NCBI GenBank assembly: GCA_028829895.1
Contig: CM054181.1
Coordinates: 31,900,857-31,964,856 of the forward strand
Reading direction: 5' to 3'
DNA: 64,000 nucleotides
From: Sinotaia quadrata
Lineage: Eukaryota; Mollusca; Gastropoda; Architaenioglossa; Viviparidae
Below the pieces are notes generated by a model. That model saw only the letters and a program-made list of their open reading frames with translations. It was not told the DNA's origin and ran no database searches. The translations under genes and the position numbers were made by a program. Shown here in pieces: positions 39,801 to 53,100 of this stretch. Numbering within the stretch: position 1 is the stretch's first letter; each line of letters starts with the position of its first letter.

Positions 39801-42800
39801 AGTCATTGAAACAAAAGACATTAAATACTATGAGACTTAGAATTAAGAAATCGTGTATTTTCCCATGAAGACTCCATAGTTTGTTTTTTTTATAGATCAA
39901 ATTAGACAATAAAAATCGGTGTTAATATGCAAATGATAGAAACATTTTAAGGTTTTAAAATAATGTTTGTAATTGATATATTTGTGTTTATATGACATTA
40001 GTGTCTTCATTCAATATTTTCTGTATCAAGAAGTGCAAAAATAACAGCTTGTTATTAGAGAACTGGATTTTAAGACTTTAAAGAAGAGAATGACTGAATA
40101 CATGTGAAATCAAAGACTGAATCTAACTTTAAGAAATATGATGCTGACCCAGATATTGCCGACATAACAATAAACTGTCGAACCTTCCAAGATGATTCCC
40201 TATCACCACTGCTGTTCTGAATTGCCATTAATTTCTCAGATCCAGAAAACATTATTAGGATACAAAATGAAAGCAGGACAAGTTATCAGCCATTTACTGT
40301 ACATGGATGATCTCAAGCTGTACGGTAAAAATGAACGTGACATCACATCACTGATCAATACTGTAAAGTTAAATACTGTGAAATTCGGCCTTGAGAAATG
40401 TGGAAGAATTGTCATCCAGAAAGGCAAGGTCGAAACAACAGAGGGCATACAATTCGACATTGGAAAAATTAACGATGTTTCAATGGATGAGGGATATAAA
40501 TACCTGGGATGCGAAAGCATCCAGAAAATATGCAGAGAGAAGTCCAAAGTAAAGACAGAGTATGAAGAACGGGTTAGACCTGAAGTCCAAGCTAAGTGGG
40601 GCAAACTAAATACAAGCCCTTAACGCATAAGCAATACCTGTAGTAAACTACACTGGAGGTATCATAGATTGGAAAACAAATGAAATAAATGAAATGGATA
40701 GAAAAACAAGAAAACACTAACAGGACATAAGGCCTTACACCCAAAAGCAGACATAGACAGGTTCTATGTAAATCGAAAAATGGGAGGCCAAGGTCTCAAG
40801 AAAATCAAACATGTCATTGAAGGAGAAGTCATTGGTCTTGTGGACTACATCTGGAATAACAACAAAGATGATCCACTGATAGAAGCAGTAAAGATGAGTA
40901 GACTATTCCAAACCCAGAGACAAAGAAACATGGAAGAAAACAACGAAGCAAGCACTAGTACATACCCGGACCAAAAACCTCTAAATGGCCAGTATGTACG
41001 AAAAGCCGACAAAATAACCACAAATCAATCAACATACAAATGGTTGAAAGAGGCAGGATTGAAAGCAGAAACAGAAGCACTCATAACAGCTGCACATGAT
41101 CAAGCACTGAACACGAAATCACATAAATCGAAATTCGTGAAAATCTCAAATGATTCCAAATGTAAACTGCAAATCCATAGATGAGACAACAGAGCACATA
41201 CTATATGGATGTCATGTTCTAGCTGGAACAGAATACACCAAATTACACAACAAAAAGGCAAAACATACATAGAAATCTGTGTGAGAACTATGACATAAAA
41301 TCCTCAGAAAGAGCATGGATGCAAGAACCAGAAGCAGTAACCGAAACAGAAGAAGTCAAAATAATATGGGATTTCAAGATAAGAATAGATCGGATGATTC
41401 CTGCACAAGACCAGATATTGTAGTTCTCAATAAGCCCAACAGAACAGAAACAATCATTGATGTCTGTTACATGTCCAGTATTTACTTAGAGACCCTGTTC
41501 AGGAAATTTGGAATTCTAATTTAACAATTTAAATTTTTTTCTCTCCGTTATTCTGAACAGACTGGCTGCTCAAGCCTATCCTTCAATCTCAATGAAAATT
41601 GCGTCTATTTGTTCAAGACAGACAAATTCACAGACAGATAAACTTGCGTACAAAGCATCGTTTGGGAATCATTAAAAGCATTCAAATTGGTCTATATGCA
41701 TAAAAATTAACTACGAATAAGATGTTTTAACAAAATAAAAGAATTTAATAATTTTAAAACATAAACAAATTAATCAAAGATAGACGACATTTAGTCTCCT
41801 AACTATGCTATTGAGTGCGTTAAAGACACAAATGCTGATATAGGTATTGAAATGAGTTCACCGAGCTTAGCACTTAGCTGCTCATGTGGTGTCGTTGTGG
41901 ACCACATATTTCCCACAGTTCAAATGGTTCTGAACTCACTGTCTCTCAACCGAAACGTCTCATCAATGCACTTTCCCCCAGATTTAGGTTATGCCAGTCG
42001 TCCACTCGACCTTCAGGTAACACTGGTAGTGTACTTTATGATGACGTATCAACCAGATACGAAGGCAAGATGCAGTACTTGTAACAGGCAAGTAAAGCCA
42101 AAAGCCAAAGAAAAGGGAAGAAAGTCCGCTCTGGAAATAAAATAATCCCTATGAGCGATTGCTTCACGTTTTCGCATCCAACGCACGTGGTTGACAATAA
42201 TGCGCATAGTTATTCCTCGACTTATTGTGTCTTTACAAATATAATTATATATTTATGGGAAAAGATACAATATTGTCCGCATGTGTGTTATTTTTAACAT
42301 TCACATGAACATATGAATTCCCAAAACATTTATGTTATACAAACGGAATTCATATAAAAGAAATCAGTTACAATTCAAAATTACGCATGTGCATATTACA
42401 AATTACAATAAATTTATATTCAAAATGAATTTGAATTATTACAAAGAATTTCGCAAACGTGCACAGACGTTCTGCGACACAAAAATCAATTGAAGGTGTT
42501 ATAAATTAAAAAGGTTTAAAGGTTTACAAATTTAATTTATATACAATGTAACATTTGACTTAGCCACATTCTTATCAAGCCACGTGTTTGGAGGAGATTG
42601 CAACAATATATTTTCCTGCACAAAACACATATATAAATTCACATAAGAAAATCATAAAATAGGAATACAATTAATATTTTAAGAAGTTGATGTGTTACCT
42701 TCTTAGGTAGACAACAGTCAAGACAGCGGGCCTTATGTATACTTCTTCATGTCGACTACACTGAATACAGATGGTTGAAACGCTTGTGTTTGGTCAGCAT

Positions 42801-45800
42801 TTCCTCATGAAGTGACTGGTGCGGCACGCGTTGACGTATTTAAGAAAGCATAAGAATTTATGGCGCAAATGATCACGTGATGATGCTTCAACTCGACCTA
42901 CAGTTCGGCTATTGTCCGAATGTTGCATAATAGGAATGAGTTGTCTCTTACCTATATGAATATAGTAGAGCATGTTGGGACTGCCCCAACAAAGGAACTA
43001 CATTCGAAATAGCAATTATGAACTTGAAAAATTTGGGTTAAGAGTTCACGACATGATTTTGTCTTGACTCTATCACAATGTCACTGTTCCAAGTGATAGA
43101 AACATAAAAACAAAAGAAAGAGAAAAAATTAATAAATATATATATATAATAAATTGATAAATATCAAGACTCAAATTAGAAATTCAGCTATGTGGAATGT
43201 AAAAGCAGACGTGATATCTGTAGTAATAGGAGAATTGAGGATCACAACCACTGAATTGGAAGGCTGCATATTACATAAATACACTCCTTTCTATGTTCTT
43301 TACATCAAGTTCCAAATATCTGTTTCTCTCCAATACAGCATAACTAGTAATTCAATTATTAACGTGAGATTTTTTTAACTTTATACAATACTCTTATGGT
43401 TTGTTTCAGTGATCTCAGCTACAACAATATATCAGTCCTGAGATATGGACTCTTTATTAATCAGACTGGTCTCCAAAGTCTGTGGGTATAATTATTGTTT
43501 TCATTTCATCACTTTTGTTTAATGTAACTTTCAATGAAGAAAATCAATGTTTAAACTGTTCACATGCATGTCGTGTACAGGGTGCTCTATGCTAACAACT
43601 AAATTAATTAAATATATGCGTGTGTCAGCTTGCTTGTGTGCATGCGGGCTGGCGTGTCATATTGTTTTCTTTAGATTTCTTCAGATGTTTACACACTATT
43701 CAAGGTGCATTAATATTTTAATATTTGTTTTTATGTACTTATATTTTTGCATTTTTGTGTGAGGTAAGGAAGTGATAAGAGTTTCCTCTTGCAGATTTTT
43801 TGTATTATTATAATAATGATTATAGTAATAAATGATAACGATGTTCATAGAGGTGGTGGTGGATAAAACAAATCAGAATTAGTCATTGAAATGAAAGAAA
43901 TTAAAATAATTCGCACGAATCAACTTAGTGATAAGTTTGATGACAACACTAGATTCACAGACAAATGTGACCCAATACAGTATAGTGGTCATTGTGATCT
44001 GAAGTGGATCAAAACATCAAAGAAAAAGGTGCACTCATGTCTGCAAAAGTCAAATTAAAGCAGTGCTAAATTTCAGGTATATTTCATCTCTAAACTCCTT
44101 TCTCTCTTTACACAAGTTATCAATTTACAAATTCTCCAACAATATTCATTAGCCTCATAAACACGCTGCATAAGAAATATAGCATTAATCAAAATTCCCA
44201 AGTATAATGTACAACGTAATCAAATTAGTGAACATAGAAATAATGATTCAATTACGTAAAATATTCTCTAATTCAAACCATAGATCGATATGTATGAACT
44301 ATTTCTAAGTCCATTCAATCTTTATCAGTCAGTTAACTTACCATAAACTAACGATCGCCTTTGTGACTGGACTCAAGTTATGTCAAAATCAAAGATTAGA
44401 ATAGAGAACTTCTTCAAAAAAATAACTTTCGGTCCATCCCCATTGGATGAAGTTGTTATGAGCAAGTATTAGACTATTAGTCAGAAAATCTACTCATCTA
44501 CTGGAACTGGTGTGGGTTGCATGAACACATTCTAGAAAATTTTCCCTTGAGTTGTTTACTCGAACTGTTGGCACTTAAATAAATATCATCTTAAGAAGTA
44601 CCGAAGGTCGAGTGACTTTGAAATTTATATAACAGTTAAGTTTAGAAATAGGGAGAATTGTAATAATTCGCACACAATACATACATAAATTCATATACAA
44701 AAATACAAATAGTAAAATGCAATATCATTGTAAGAAGTAGACGTATTACCTTCTTAAAGTAGAATTACTGCACAAGAGACGGGTTCCTATGTTCCTTTCC
44801 GACTCAGCAAGATATTCGGCGACTAAGGTGCTCGAGAGTTGGTGTGTGTCGGCCGGTTTGCGTTATGAGTAAAGAATATTACCGCGTCAAGAGTATTTAT
44901 TGTAGTGCATGAATGCATCACGTGACTAGATCACGAGGTATGTTTGTTGATCCGAACTTTCTCGACTGTCGTCTAAAGTTACATAACAAGGGATGAACTC
45001 ACTGTTGTTTTTATTCATGCTGGTGCACGACGGGAGGGTTCTAACAAAGGAATTCAATTCGAATATGATATTCGAGTTTCGGATGTGGGTCAGAAGTTCG
45101 TGACACAGAATTCGGTCAGAAGTTCGTGACACAGAATTCGGTCAGAAGTCTGTCACAGGTATATTGGACTGTCATTTCAAAAGGAAAGACAGGGACTTGT
45201 TGCAAACTGCATGATTGTGAACATGTGCTAGTGACAGCAGCCATTATTGAAAGGTTATGTACATTGTCTGTAATTATTTCTCTAAAACTCTGCTTTCATT
45301 TATTTTATGTTATGAATGATATTAATGTGTGACACATGCGCTAATTAGTTAATGAAGATAATTATTATTTTTAATTAATCTTTCATAACTAATTTCAAGT
45401 GATGAGAATATTAATTTTATATCATTAATGATCTTACAACAGAGACCACTCGTCCCTCACTTTGGTGGATATTTTGGCGTTGTAAACGTTTTCTCAATTC
45501 CACAACATAAAAAATACAAAACCATTTATAGTCAAATAATGTTTATGCAGGTGGAAACCTTTTACTAAAGTAGAAGACAAATACGACTTTAATATATATT
45601 TAGCAAGCCTCCATCCACCCACTTTCTTCTCCAACAAAAGAATATCAATATGCATAAGATGGACTGATGTACTTAGCATCCTTGCTTTGATACATCAAAA
45701 GTAGGGGTGTAGCATACTCCTTTATGCTTACACACTTTGCAATACACTTTGCAAGTATCCCGCGCTTTCCTGGTCACTCAAGTCATGACTGGTGAACAAA

Positions 45801-47099
45801 CGAAGGGTAGCTAGGAACTTGAAAGTTGAACTTGAGTCTCCACTTGAGACTCACAGCTCAGTGATGAACTCACACTAAGACTCGACCACAAAAATGAAGA
45901 GATCAGAATGCTGCTTGCTGACTGCAACGTACAGTCAAGAAGCAAGCTATCTTATTCATTACAATATAACTCCATTCTATCTTACCTCCATTCTCATATT
46001 TCTACAATTCCTGCAATGGTACCCATTGTACACATGCACATGTGGCACAATAAATACAATGTATCATTCAATGTCACATATTAAACACCACAAAAGCGCA
46101 GCTGAGTTCAAACATTTGTAGTAAATAAATCAACTTATATAGTACATCTTTATTTAACACACGTATAAAATATCAATAGAAAAATAACACACATATAACA
46201 TATCAATAGAAAAATGTATTGTTTCCAAGTCCACTCTCTCTCTCATTCAGTCAGTTTAAACTCACCACTCAGCCTAACGACTGCCTTCAGGCCAGACTTT
46301 ACTCTTTGTCTTCAAATTCAAACTTGAATATACAACATTATCTACTGCAAGTAAACTCTTTCAACTCAGCACATTGGCTAGCATCGTTCTCATAAATCAT
46401 AATCATTGGATAATAAAAAACCGCTCACTCAGTTTCCACTAGATCAGCAAATCTAGAATATTCTTCCCTTAGTCTGTTTACTTCTAACACATACACTTTC
46501 AAAATAATATCATAAGGAGTGTCCAAGTTCAGGTCGCTCTGACAATTTAGCAACTTATATATCAATTAAAATTAAAAATAGTTAGGCGCAAATTTATTTT
46601 GTCACACTATGAACTTGATTATGTAAATAAATATGACTATTCATATATATTATAGGATAGACTGAATGATTGTCCATCTTACATTGAACATTGTTGTGAA
46701 GTGATGTAAATGTCAACTCTCTTTTGATTTTATTCATATCTTATATATTTGATTCCTGATTTAATAATTTATTGACCTTACATATATTCATAACCATATG
46801 TTAGAGAGAGAGTGGGTGAATGGCGGCTCGCTAAATGTGAGATTAACGACAATTTATCATCTCCTTTGGTAAGACGTTTTCCACCAACGGAAATATTGTG
46901 TGACAGTAGAAGTTCGTATTTAAGGTTGCGGAAGAGAGGAAAGGTTTACAGCGCCCGCATGTCCGCCAAGTGAGAAAGACGACTGATGTCTCCTGGAAAA
47001 TTATTTTAATAATATATATTAAAATTCTCATCACTTGCAATTAGTTACTACTATATTTATGTGTGTGTGTGTGTGTGTGTGTGTTTGTGTGTGTGTGTT

Positions 47100-47146
<47 letters not shown>

Positions 47147-50100
47147 TTTGTCCGAATTGCTCACTTGTTTTTTGTGGCTGTGCATTTTCAATATTTAGTT
47201 ATAATTATTTCGTATTTGTTGTAATATATAATTGAGTAAAAATGATTTTGCATTAATACATTTTCAAACAAACTATTTTGCATTATTGCTAATATGGCCT
47301 TGTTTGTTTCTGTAGGACTTTAAGAGACCACTCTCTCAACAGCTCGGGATATACGTGCAATTTAACGCGCTTGACAGAAAGTGGAGATGACAAACAAAGG
47401 AGTATAACGCTGAAAAATTTAATTTCTTGCTTAAGTAAGGAACATTTTCATTGAATTAAGTAAGGAACATTTTCATTGAATTAAGTAAGGAACATTTTCA
47501 TTGAATTAAGTAAGGAACATTTTCGTTGAATTAAGTAAGGAACATTTTCATTGAATTAAGTAAGGAACATTTTCGTTGAATTAAGTAAGGAACATTTTCA
47601 TTGAATTAAGTAAGGAACATTTTCGTTGAATTAAGTAAGGAATATTTTCGTTGAATTAAGTAAGGAACATTTTCGTTGAATTAAGTAACAAGCATCGCGA
47701 AAATTGTGTATTTTATTATGAATAAGTTTTGAAAAAAATCGCGAAAATTGAGTATTTTATTATGAATAAGTAAAAACAACACCCGCAACAATTGTGTATT
47801 TTATTATAAGTGAAAAAGCGTCGCGAAAATTGTCTATTTTATAATGAATAAGTATAACAGTATCGCGAACATTTTTATTTGCTTGTCGTTTTCCGCACTT
47901 CGAAAAGTTTTGTCGTTTAGCTTAATCAAATTCTGACTTTCTATTCAAACTGATGTATAGAATCTGTCTTCAACAAGTAAAACCTTGAGAAATGAGTCGT
48001 TCTTACGTATTCAAACTGCCGTTGTCATTGTCCGTTCACTCCCTTTAATTGTAATCGTGCACGGATAATGATGATTAAATATGCATATTTTCTCAATAGT
48101 TCTTTTTTTTTTAAAGACAATAACAAAACATGAAGTACTTAGATTGCTAGTATCTCGAACAGATGACTAATTTGAGTTTCAGGTTGTTCTCTAGACAAGT
48201 TTCTTTGGACATGTTTCTTTGGACGTGTTTGTACTTCTTTGGACGTGTTTGTATTTCATTGGACGTATTTGTATTTCTTTAGACGTATTGGTATTTCTTT
48301 GGACGTATTTGTATTTTTTGGATGTATTTGTATTTCTTTGGACGTGTTTGTATTTCTTTGGACGTATTTGTATTTCTTTGGACGTATTTGTATTTCTTTG
48401 GACGTATTTGTATATTTTTGGACGTGTTTGGTTTCTTTTAACGTGTTTGTATTTCTTTGGGTGTGTTTGTATTTCTTTGGACGTGATTGTTTTTCTTTGG
48501 ACGCGCATTAACTGTATAAAGATATTCTATGTTATACATATTTATTATTTGGGTGTATTTTCTTATTAGCATATGGATGACATTGGTAATGCAGAACTGC
48601 TCTTAAATATTCTTTTTTTTTATAAATGCCATCGGTTCATTATCATCATGTTATTCATTTGAATGAGCATCAATCTACCCCCCCCCTGCCCCTACCCTCA
48701 CTCACCATCAGCAGCTTCAGTATAGTTGCTATTAGATATACCGTGCACATATATAATAATAAATAACAAATAATAATAAATAATAACAAATAATAATAAA
48801 TAATAACAAATAATAATAAATAATAACAAATAATAATAAATAATAACAAATAATAATAAATAATAACAAATAATAATAAATAATAACAAATAATAATAAA
48901 TAATAAATAATAATAAAATAAATGTGAAGGTTATTGTCATTTGACCAGTTTTCATTTAGGAATCCTATCCTAATTTAGGAATTAATTATAAACATTAGTT
49001 TATTAGATAATTCCTAACATTAGCGACAGCCAGACTTGCCTAACTTATCTCCCCTCAAATGCCACAATCTCAGCCTAATTGTTCACGACACTTAACCGGA
49101 TAAGTTAGTTGACTTCTTTGCTAACAATGTTATCTCCCCATTATTTATAGATTAACATGCAATAATTCTTTATTTATTATCATTCAATAATTCTTTATTC
49201 CTTTATTTACGGCTCAGCCCCCAGTTAGCAAATCATGGTCTAGTACAAACAATTGTGTAATAACATGGCGAGATAAAAATAAGAGAATTAACAATAAAAT
49301 TTAATAACAATAACATTAAATTTGAAAACAAGAAAAATGAACAGCACTTTGTTCTAGACTGCATGCTTTTAGCAAGACTGGATTTCCACATCAAGTACAG
49401 CGTTTTAGCAGTCTAGGTCAGAGTTGTAATTTAAACTTAAAACCGGCTGAAAATACATAGTTACTTATATTACAGCTTCGTGTGGTGATAGCGACTATAC
49501 GGACTTTGTGGCAGCAGCGATACTTATAATCACTCTTTACAATCTCACTAATTCATAGTTTACATTACATGGAAATTCAAATGTATAAAACCTTTACAAT
49601 TTCCTTCATTACACTATAGTTGCTCATAATACAATTTAGCTAGTGACCATGCAGCGCATGTTAACTCTCCCATGATAACAATTAATCAACAGTAGTACAA
49701 CCACATACACATGACATTTCCCACCACCTTACAATGTATATTGCTATGCCACTTAGCTTCTGTAAGAAAGGTGTATTAACATCAGCAGCATTAAAATTCA
49801 CAAGAATATTCTACACACATTTACAATACAAAATACATAGTATCAATTCTACCAGAAGAATTTGATTAGAGAACAATCAAGTGTATTACCACTATGTATT
49901 TCTTAGGCTCAGTCATAACGGTGGATGCAACTTCTCTATTTTACCCATGTAGGCTGGGTCCTCACTGTAGATGTCTAATGTGGGCCACCCCATTTAGATA
50001 ATTTTATCAATGAAGTAAAGGTCAACTAACATATTAGTGCTATGTCATTGTCCAGTATGCAAATGACCATACATAGGTAGTTAGTATCCAGTTTTTGGCG

Positions 50101-53100
50101 TGATCTTCACCTGTGAACTTGCCTATATTCCCTGAACAGGTAAACAAGTATGTTGTCAGCCTTTAAGCTTTAATCCCTAAATGGAAGCTTTCACGATAAA
50201 TACGTAAGGCAGGGGAAAACCCGTTAATAAAAGGAACAATCAATAATAATGAAAACGTTAATTAAAAATGCATAATTTGTTTAACATATCTTCACAGTTA
50301 TATTGAAGAGAAGACTTTTCAATTGAGTGTAAAGACTTAAAGAAGGAGATTTCTTGTCATGGAATTTTTATATTGCATTTTTCTTTCTTACACCATTACT
50401 AAATATGTTAATATTTTACAGATGAGGAAGAAATGATTAGAACATTTGCAGATTCATCACAACCTGACAGGTGTGAATCCTCCACATCCAACACTAATGC
50501 TTCATGTCAGCAAAAAATATGTGTCTCTGTAACAGGAAATCGGTAAATTCTAAGGATTTTCTCCCTCTATGTTAGATCATAGTACAAAGTGTTAAAGGTA
50601 AATATAGACGCGCTATTTCATAATGTTTTCTATCTCATTCCCTTGTTCACTGAACGTAATAAGCAATTGATTAATTAATTAGTTGTATTTTACACAATGT
50701 GACCAATTATTATTTTTTAATAATAATACAATAAATCAAACAATTATAAGTAATTGTATCGTTAATACTTAATCATTAATTTTCCAATTACTTTTATTAA
50801 ATGTAATATAAAGGAATTCAAGAATATTAGTTATTAACAAGATTATCATTCACAAATTTTTATGGCATTATCCCCTTAAAAAAAAGTAAAGTGCTAATAA
50901 TCAAATGTTTCCTATTCTTTTTTCCAACTAGAATGGCTTTGATCAGTTTAATTTCTATTCCAAACATTGCTTAGACTCAAATGTAGCCAAATTCCACAGT
51001 TTATAACTTGAATTAGTTTTAAAGCAAGACATAATGTGATCTTAATTCACATCTGTATTTCATTGAATTTCTAATCAAGGCTTGTACTGATTCATTTGCA
51101 GGATATAAAACAGTGACTTAACATTGTTTTCTCTTGTAGGCTTACTTTGAAGGATGTAGTGAGCGGGGTTTAGTAGATTGATAACTTGCCTAATTAATCC
51201 CTCTTATCCAGCACGTAAACGACTTTATAACTGAGGGTGAGAAATTTCAGTTATGTCTCACAGCCACTTAAATGAATCATAACATTAACTGCACTGAGTG
51301 GTACTGGAGTCAAACCACGTATGTCATTTTATGCACTATCATCTATAATATTATCTATAATATTATCTATAATATTATATATACTGTCATCTATACTGAT
51401 TTGGCCTTCACACATTTCATTCCTCGGCTGGACACTTATTGAAGGCATGCAAGATGTCTAGTTTACAAAGAAAGACAATTCTCCCCTCCCGTCAATCATT
51501 ATACCAACTTTTGGTTGAATAGCTCTAAGTGTTTATAATAAAATAATTTTGTTCTAAGAATAGAAAAGAAAAGTTGAAAATGTAACATATAAAATGGCTT
51601 TCTAAGTTGTAACAAAGGAAAATCCGTGAACATAAAAATAATAAATGGTATACAGTTACAGCATGTCATGATGTTTTAAATATTACTTTTAAAAATTAGT
51701 TCAGTAAAAATTAAGTGAATACATGGCAAATAACAAATCATAGTGGAAATAATTGCTTTTCATAATTCAGTATGTTTCCAAATTTCTCTAAACCTTTTTT
51801 TTTTAGTCTTTTCACGTGGAAAATCATATGAAACATCTGCAGAGATTAGTACAAATAAAAATCATCATAGATACAAATTTATGAAAAGGTGTATATTGAA
51901 ATGATTTATTTGTTGTATTCGGTGGGTCTGCTTGAATCCTCACGTATAGCGACAGGCGGCAGAGCCGCTCTCAGTCCCTGACCAACGTCTCTAAGAAACG
52001 GCACACAGTAGACAGCCCCTCCACACACACTCACTCTCTTTCTCTCAGACTGTCCTGGCTAGTGCTGACATGCAGATGACAGAATACGGTTTCTTTACCT
52101 TGGTCCAGGGAAACAATTCTCATGAAGTAGACAGTGCGCCACGATGCGGGCTAGTCCACAATTTTGGCCAGTGTCACTTGAATGCAAAACATTATGAAAC
52201 AAGACGACAAACAAATGAAAAGGGCTTGGCTTTCCATGCACTATCAAAGAAATTGGAGGCACCATCATTTTAACTCCTTCCATCGCCCCATCTCTGTCTC
52301 TCTGATACACTCATCTTCAAATATACGTGTGAAAATTATATTAACATTGATAATTACACCAAAATAAAGTATGATAAAAGCACATTAGAGAATAATTAGT
52401 ACTCCTCCAACGAGTTTTACTTTCATATATGACTTGATCCAAGCATACCATTTTATTCCTCTCCATCTGTAATAAGAACGTCAGGATCACTAATAGACTT
52501 GTTCAAAACACAGAAATAATAGCCCGAGCTTTAGCACTAGTCCCCCCCCCCTGTCTCCGCGCCCCCTTCCATTTACTTATACAGATTGTTTTCTTAATGA
52601 TACAGACTATGAGTCAGGAATTCCACTTACCACCACCCAAACCCATGTTACTATTGTCAACTGTATGAAGTTAGTGAGGTAGTTACTATTGTCTACTGTA
52701 TTAATCTAGTGACCTAGTTACTATTGTCTACTGTATTAATCTAGTGACCTAGTTACTATGGTCTATTGTATGAATCTAGTGACGTAGTTACTAGTATCAA
52801 ATGTATGGAGGTAGTGACGTAATACTATTGTCTACTGTATTAATCTAGTGACGTAGTTACTATTGTCTATTGTATGAATCTAGTGACGTAGTTACTATTG
52901 TCTATGGTTTAAAGGTAGTGACGTAGTTACTATTTTCTATGGTATAAAGGTAATGACGTAGTTACTATTGTCTATGGCTTTAAGGTAGTGACGTAGTTAC
53001 AATTGTCTATGGTATGAAGGTAATGACGTAGTTACTATTATATATCTTATGAAGGTAATGTCGTAGTTACTATTGTGTACTGTATGAAGGTAGTGACTTA

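Noticed and set aside
45700..46560. Possible further inverted LTR ending near CGCTCTGACA
   Set aside because: Composition fits, but I found no matching opposite end or target duplication, so it is noted only in the intron description.
47035..47315. LRR C-terminal cap expected after the last LRR
   Set aside because: No C-x-C...C pattern typical of LRRCT domains was found in any frame before exon 10, so none is annotated.
48191..48569. Repetitive open frames (Lys/Asn-rich on minus, Cys/Tyr/Phe-rich on plus)
   Set aside because: Products of a 20-bp minisatellite that has no stop codon in several frames. Not a protein repeat family.
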